A DNA stretch of 64,000 bases from Candidatus Desulforudis audaxviator MP104C. GTDB taxonomy: Bacteria; Bacillota; Desulfotomaculia; Desulfotomaculales; Desulforudaceae. Numbering within the stretch: position 1 is the first letter of the stretch; each line of letters opens with the position of its first letter. This document shows, in pieces, positions 59,873 to 64,000 of this stretch. The stretch lies in assembly GCF_000018425.1 (NCBI RefSeq), contig NC_010424.1:992001-1056000 (forward strand). The letters run 5' to 3'. A program made the position numbers and the translations under genes. Under the pieces are notes generated by a model. The model worked only from the letters and a program-made list of their open reading frames with translations. It made no database searches and was not told the origin of the DNA.

Positions 59873-59909
59873 ATCCGTAAGAAACCCGGAAGGGAGCTGG
59901 GACAAGGCA

Positions 59910-60995
59910 ATGGTATGGTTCCGGAAGTTATCCCGGTTATTTTCACGGGGCAGCCGGGTGGGCACCGGTGTGGATCTAGGCACCCACGAGATCAAGGTGG
60001 TTCGGATGGCGCATAACGGCAACCGTCCGGTTGTTTTGGGGTGCGCTTCGGTTCCCGCCCCTTCCGGCGCCCAACCGGGCGGGCCGAACCGGCCGGAAAT
60101 GGCGGCGGCGCTCGAGGAGGCCCTGCAGGCCGCCGGCGCGGCCGAGGGTGCGAACGGGCTCGTAACCGCCATCGGTGGAGGCCGAGTGATTGCAAGAAAC
60201 ATCCTCCTGCCCGTCATGCCGGAAAGGGAGTTTGAGGCCGCCGTGCGGTGGGAGGCGGAACGGCATATTCCCGTGCCCCCGGACGAACTGGTCATCCGGC
60301 ACGTACGCCTGGGGGAAGTCGTGACGGATGGGGTGGCCCAGTTTCATGTCCTCCTGGTGGGAGCGCCCCGGAAACTGGTTCAGGATTACGACACCCTTTT
60401 CCGGGAGACGGGGCGGGTGCTGAACGCCGTGGATTTACAATCTCTGGCCCTGTGGCGGCTGTTTTTCGGTTTTCAACCGGAACGGACTCAACCCGGAACG
60501 GTGATTCTGCTGGATATCGGGGCCAACCACACGGAATTCGTGGTCGTTCAGGACGGCAGCTTCCGGTATTCCCGCTCGCTGCCGGGCGGCGCCGGCAGCC
60601 TGACCGGGGCGTTTCCCAGCTCTCCGGGGACCGGCCCGGCAACGGAGCGTGAGCAGAATGGGAACCTGGAACCGGAGGAGTACGCCGGTGGGGCTTTCTG
60701 GCGGGAAGCGGGGCCGGAGTATGCCGCGGGGCTTGAGGGCGGGGAACTCCTGTCCAATATCAGGCGCTCGATCGACTGGTATCAGAGCCGCAACCGGGGG
60801 CGGCGAGTGGAGCGGGTTATCGTTTCCGGAGGCGGCAGCCGGAAGGCCGGCTTGACCGGCTACCTCGCCGGGCAGCTGGGGCTCCCCGTCGATACGGGCC
60901 GCGCCCGGGTTTCATTCCCCGGTGCGGGGGAAGGGGAGTTCGACCGGAAGTTCGCGGTGGCGGCGGGACTGGCGCTGCGGGAGATGGTGCGCTGA
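59910..60995 (+). CDS. pilM: PilM-like actin-fold assembly protein (cluster III)
   Basis: A 361-residue PilM: GTGVDLGTHEIKVVRMAHNG near 18, LPVMPEREFEAAVRWEAERHIPVP near 98-121, VILLDIGANHTEFVVVQDG near 198, VIVSGGGSRKAGLTGYLAGQLG near 308. A Gly/Pro-rich stretch near 230-255 replaces part of subdomain 2B found in the cluster II copy. ATG at 59910; its stop overlaps pilN. Confidence 0.88.
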   Translation: MVWFRKLSRLFSRGSRVGTGVDLGTHEIKVVRMAHNGNRPVVLGCASVPAPSGAQPGGPNRPEMAAALEEALQAAGAAEGANGLVTAIGGGRVIARNILLPVMPEREFEAAVRWEAERHIPVPPDELVIRHVRLGEVVTDGVAQFHVLLVGAPRKLVQDYDTLFRETGRVLNAVDLQSLALWRLFFGFQPERTQPGTVILLDIGANHTEFVVVQDGSFRYSRSLPGGAGSLTGAFPSSPGTGPATEREQNGNLEPEEYAGGAFWREAGPEYAAGLEGGELLSNIRRSIDWYQSRNRGRRVERVIVSGGGSRKAGLTGYLAGQLGLPVDTGRARVSFPGAGEGEFDRKFAVAAGLALREMVR

Positions 60996-61585
60996 TGTAC
61001 AGAGTGAATCTCCTGACTCCTGAAGCCGAGGGATCGGCCTATGTGCGCCGCTCCGCAGGGCTTTGGACCTGGACCGGGCGTGCAGCCGCCCTGCTCCTGG
61101 CGGTTGGTTATGGGCTGTTCCTGCTGGCGTTTCATATGTCCGGGCTGCAGCTGATGCGGCAGCAGTCCGCCCTTGAACTCCTGGAACCGGAGATCCGGGC
61201 GGCCCTGGAACTGCGCGCGGACAGGGAGCGGGCGGAGGCCAGGCTTGGGGCTTGGCGGGAAGCAGCAAACCACGGAGGGGAATGGGTCGACGTGCTCGGA
61301 CAGGTGACCGGCGCTCTGCCCGCGGATGTCTGGCTGACCTCCTTGCGCCTCGTCCGCGGGGAAGAGGACACCGACCGGCCGGGACGACCGGGGGCGGCGA
61401 TGGTGCGGCTTGAGGGCGCCGGCGGTTCGCTGTCCTCGGTGGGGTTGTTCCTGCACAGCCTGCAGCGGCGGCCCTGTTTTTCGAGTGCCCAACTGCAAAC
61501 GGCAAGGGAAAGCAAAGACGGCGTTTTGGTTTTTGCCATCGATCTGAGACTGGCGGGAGACGGCCGTGGGGTCGCGTTTGAGTGA
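60995..61585 (+). CDS. pilN: PilN-like assembly protein (cluster III)
   Basis: A 196-residue bitopic protein beginning MYRVNLLTPEAEG, a variant of the INLLP docking peptide. One helix (AALLLAVGYGLFLLAFHM), coiled coil, and VDVLGQVTGALPADVWLTSL near 100, parallel to PilN of the other clusters. Overlaps PilO by 20 bases. Confidence 0.85.
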   Translation: MYRVNLLTPEAEGSAYVRRSAGLWTWTGRAAALLLAVGYGLFLLAFHMSGLQLMRQQSALELLEPEIRAALELRADRERAEARLGAWREAANHGGEWVDVLGQVTGALPADVWLTSLRLVRGEEDTDRPGRPGAAMVRLEGAGGSLSSVGLFLHSLQRRPCFSSAQLQTARESKDGVLVFAIDLRLAGDGRGVAFE

Positions 61586-62267
61586 GCGGGCCAGGAAAAC
61601 GGTGATCGTACTGGGCGCGGCCCTGGTGGTCGGGTGCTTTTTCTTGTACGTGCTCAAACCCCAGTTGGACGGTTTCGTCGACACCCGGCGCAAGATCCGG
61701 GGCCTGGAACGGGAGTTGGCAGCGGCCGAGGAGGTACTGGCTGCGCAGGCGGCGCACCGGGTAGCGCTTCAGAAAGCCCGGGCGGAACTCCGTCATTTGC
61801 AGCGCCGGTTTTCGGCCGACGTCACCGACGGGATGATGATGGCCGAAATCGGGGCCAAGGCGGCCGCCGCCGGGGTGGACGTTGTACACTTTCAGCCGCG
61901 GGAGGTGGCGGAAGGCGAACACCTGCTGGAGTTTCCCGTCAAAATCGGGGTGCGGGGTGACTTCCCGAATGTGCTGACGTTCATGGAACTGCTCCGGAGT
62001 CTGCCCAACACCGCGCAAATCCGTGAGTTCGCGATCCACAGGGAGCGGAAACCGGAAGCCGGGCGGGTGTGGGCCGACTTTCTGCTGGTGATATACTCCG
62101 AGAAGAACCCCACCCGGGCCAGGGACTTGAGTGCGGGGGACCAGGGTTTGCGCGACAACCCGTTTGAACCGGCGGCTTCGGCCGGTATCACGGATGGTGG
62201 CCTTCAGGGTTCCGGCTTTGCTGTTGATCAACCTGCCTATCCGTTCTCCGAACCGGACGTCAAGTGA
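61566..62267 (+). CDS. pilO: PilO-like assembly protein (cluster III)
   Basis: A 233-residue protein: helix VIVLGAALVVGCFFLYVLKP, coiled coil (RGLERELAAAEEVLAAQAAH), PilO core with MMMAEIGAKAAAAGVDVVHF and FPVKIGVRGDFPNVLTFMELL. A C-terminal tail of about 55 residues is Gly/Pro-rich. Last gene of cluster III. No pilP, secretin-like or pilT gene follows. Confidence 0.84.
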   Translation: MGSRLSERARKTVIVLGAALVVGCFFLYVLKPQLDGFVDTRRKIRGLERELAAAEEVLAAQAAHRVALQKARAELRHLQRRFSADVTDGMMMAEIGAKAAAAGVDVVHFQPREVAEGEHLLEFPVKIGVRGDFPNVLTFMELLRSLPNTAQIREFAIHRERKPEAGRVWADFLLVIYSEKNPTRARDLSAGDQGLRDNPFEPAASAGITDGGLQGSGFAVDQPAYPFSEPDVK

Positions 62268-62540
62268 ATGTTCAAACCCGGCCGTTCCGGTCAGTGTCCC
62301 GGCCCGGATAAAGCAGAATTCGGAATTATAAATTATAATCGGAATCAGAATACCACCAGAGCCTTTCCAGTACGGAATTCACTGAAGTGCGACAGAAGAA
62401 CCGTCTCCGTGTCTCACGGAAGTGTATGGACGGTGACCAGGCTTGGCTGTAAACTGGAACCCAAACGATAATAATAGTGGCAGTTTCGAACCGGGAAGAC
62501 TATCGGTGCAACGGTAATTTTTTGTCGGGAGGCTTTGCTT
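62268..62540 (+). other. Intergenic region between pilO and tldD
   Basis: 273 bases with no convincing gene. It is more AT-rich than its surroundings and contains ATTATAAATTATAAT near 62321-62335, a possible -10 region, without a clear -35. No T-tailed hairpin that would end cluster III is obvious. Confidence 0.5.
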
Positions 62541-64000
62541 TTGGTTGACAAGGACTTGTTGAAAGAGACGCTCACCGTGGCCATGTCCCGGGGGGGCGAC
62601 TTCGCGGACATTTTCGTGGAGTCCAGGCAGGTCACCGCCATCGGCTTGGAAGACGGCAAGGTCGAGCGGACGCAGTCGGGCACCGAGGCGGGCGCGGGCG
62701 TGCGGGTGTGGTCCGGGGACGCCACGGCCTACGCCTACACGAACGAACTTGACCGGGAGGGCCTGCTGCGGGCGGCGCGCATTGCGGCTCAAGCCCTCGG
62801 GAACGGGCGAAAGGACGTGACCGTAGACCTAGCTACCGCCAAGCCGCAGGTGACCTTCCGGGTGCGGGAGCTGCCCGGGGATGTCGCCGCGGAACGGAAG
62901 GCGGAGATGGTGCAGGAGGCCGACCGCAGCGCCCGGGCGGTGGACACCGAACACATCAAACAAGTAATGGCCGGGTACGGGGATGTGGTTCAGGACGTGG
63001 TGATCGCAAACAGCACCGGCATGCACGTGGAAGACCGTCGCGTCCGTACCCGCTTCGTGGTTCAGGCTGTTGCCGCCGGTCACGGGGTGATCCAGACCGG
63101 CGTCGAGGCAGCGGCCGGTATTGTGGGTTTTGAACTTTTTGACACCCACGACCCCCGGCGGATGGGCGCTACGGCCGCTGAACGGGCGAAAGCGCTTTTG
63201 AGCGCTGCGCCCGCCCCCTCTGGACGCATGCCGGTGGTCCTTTCCGGAACGGCGGGGGGAACCATGGTGCATGAGGCGTGCGGCCACGGGTTGGAGGCCG
63301 ATCTGGTCCAGAAGGGGCTTTCGGTTTACGGGGGAAAAGAGGGACAGGAGGTGGCCGCGCCCACGATTACGGTGATTGATGACGCCACGCTGGCGGACCG
63401 GTACGGCTCGTATGCGTTTGATGACGAAGGGGTGCCGGCCCGGCCGGTGACCCTTATCCGGGAAGGCGTCCTCGAAGATTACCTCTATGACCGGTTATCG
63501 GCCAAAAAGAACGGGCGGGAGTCAAACGGGCACGGGCGCCGGGAATCTTACCAGCACCGGCCGATCCCCAGGATGGCCAACACCTATATCGCCGCGGGAA
63601 AGGATTCCCCGGACGAAATCCTGCGTGAAGCCGGGAACGGGCTCCTGGTCCGGAAGATGGGGGGCGGCCAGGTGAACACGACCACCGGGGATTTCGTGTT
63701 CGAGGTGGCTGAGGGGTACTTGATTCGTGACGGGCAGATCGGGCCGATGGTCCGGGGTGCGACCCTGACCGGCAACGGTCCGGAAGTCCTGCGACGGGTG
63801 GTCATGGTCGGTTCCGACCTGGGGTTCACTATCGGGACCTGCGGCAAGGACGGTCAAGGGGTGCCGGTGAGCGACGCCCAACCGACGATGCTGGTGGGCA
63901 GAAACCGCAAAGACTCCCCGATAGTGGTGGGCGGCACCCGGCAGATGGGGGATGGCCCCGAGGTGCGGGCGGTCAGGGGGCTTGTGGACGAGGAGTTTTC
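62541..64000 (+). CDS. tldD: TldD family metalloprotease, 3' end outside window
   Basis: At least 486 codons from a TTG at 62541, eight bases after GGGAGG. The N-terminal half has GLEDGKVERTQSGTEAGAGV, and the zinc motif is MVHEACGHGLEAD near 243-255 (HExxxH). Later DDATLADRYGSYAFDDEGVP and NTYIAAGKDSPDEIL are typical of TldD. With TldE/PmbA it forms a heterodimeric protease that clips unfolded or small peptides. The partner gene is not in view. The frame runs off the window end. Confidence 0.93.
   Translation, partial: MVDKDLLKETLTVAMSRGGDFADIFVESRQVTAIGLEDGKVERTQSGTEAGAGVRVWSGDATAYAYTNELDREGLLRAARIAAQALGNGRKDVTVDLATAKPQVTFRVRELPGDVAAERKAEMVQEADRSARAVDTEHIKQVMAGYGDVVQDVVIANSTGMHVEDRRVRTRFVVQAVAAGHGVIQTGVEAAAGIVGFELFDTHDPRRMGATAAERAKALLSAAPAPSGRMPVVLSGTAGGTMVHEACGHGLEADLVQKGLSVYGGKEGQEVAAPTITVIDDATLADRYGSYAFDDEGVPARPVTLIREGVLEDYLYDRLSAKKNGRESNGHGRRESYQHRPIPRMANTYIAAGKDSPDEILREAGNGLLVRKMGGGQVNTTTGDFVFEVAEGYLIRDGQIGPMVRGATLTGNGPEVLRRVVMVGSDLGFTIGTCGKDGQGVPVSDAQPTMLVGRNRKDSPIVVGGTRQMGDGPEVRAVRGLVDEEF

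Noticed and set aside
58598-60295. 565-codon minus-strand frame in cluster III
   Set aside because: It lies antisense to the PilX-like and PilM genes, has low-complexity Arg/Pro/Ser content and no ribosome site; it is a GC-driven shadow.

Overview
The window reads as chromosome of a GC-rich, endospore-forming Gram-positive bacterium of the class Clostridia. The Desulfotomaculum / Pelotomaculum / Desulforudis neighbourhood is my inference from gene order and composition, not from a search. The sporulation evidence is direct: the block rpsO-pnp-ylxY-M16 peptidase-(dut)-ymxH, then dpaA-dpaB-asd-dapA, follows the well-known Bacillus/Clostridia order, and an uninterrupted sigK lies at 47 kb. A selenocysteine tRNA shows that the cell uses the UGA/Sec code. 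Many genes start with GTG or TTG behind strong Shine-Dalgarno sites, and neighbours often overlap by a few bases.

Layout. 0-8 kb: a small DUF4258-like pair, rpsO, pnp, a YlxY-type deacetylase, a processing-type M16 peptidase, dUTPase, a small membrane protein, a YlmC/YmxH PRC-barrel protein, and a Clp-fold serine protease with a small partner. 8.1-12.5 kb: dapB-dpaA-dpaB-asd-dapA behind a consensus vegetative promoter, with a possible sigma-K promoter before dpaA. 12.6-15.9 kb: RNase J, tRNA-Sec on the minus strand, lspA and rluD. 16.0-17.6 kb: an ISNCY-type insertion sequence.

17.8-62.3 kb is dominated by three separate type IV pilus / type II secretion-like assembly clusters. Cluster I (17.8-24.7 kb): pilT-pilC-pilM-pilN-pilO-pilB-pilA. 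It is followed by a scrap zone (24.8-27.3 kb) with an IS1634-type element, two REP-associated transposase remnants and a TPR-like fragment. Cluster II (27.3-44.3 kb) is bidirectional. Its minus arm has a PilP-like protein, a secretin-like protein without the secretin barrel, and three minor pseudopilins. Its plus arm has the prepilin peptidase, pilB, pilT, pilC, four pseudopilin-type genes, pilM, pilN, pilO, a copper-amine-oxidase-N protein and a GAF/HD-GYP protein. 44.3-49.8 kb holds a heptad-repeat coiled-coil gene, an ISLre2-type element with a perfect 9-bp target duplication, sigK, vapBC, a MobA-MobB fusion and a YqeG-type phosphatase. 49.8-53.5 kb carries aroE-aroC-aroK-aroB. Cluster III (53.5-62.3 kb) follows: pilB-pilC, five pseudopilin-type genes, pilM-pilN-pilO. 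The window ends inside tldD.

How it fits together. Only one prepilin peptidase is visible, so cluster II may process the pilins of all three systems. PilT retraction ATPases are in clusters I and II only. The PilB ATPases carry MshEN-like N-termini, and cluster II ends with an HD-GYP protein, which points to cyclic di-GMP control. Small palindromes of the GGTGTCAGACACC kind recur through the window together with REP-transposase remnants. All boundaries and functions are read by eye; no database or folding computation was run.
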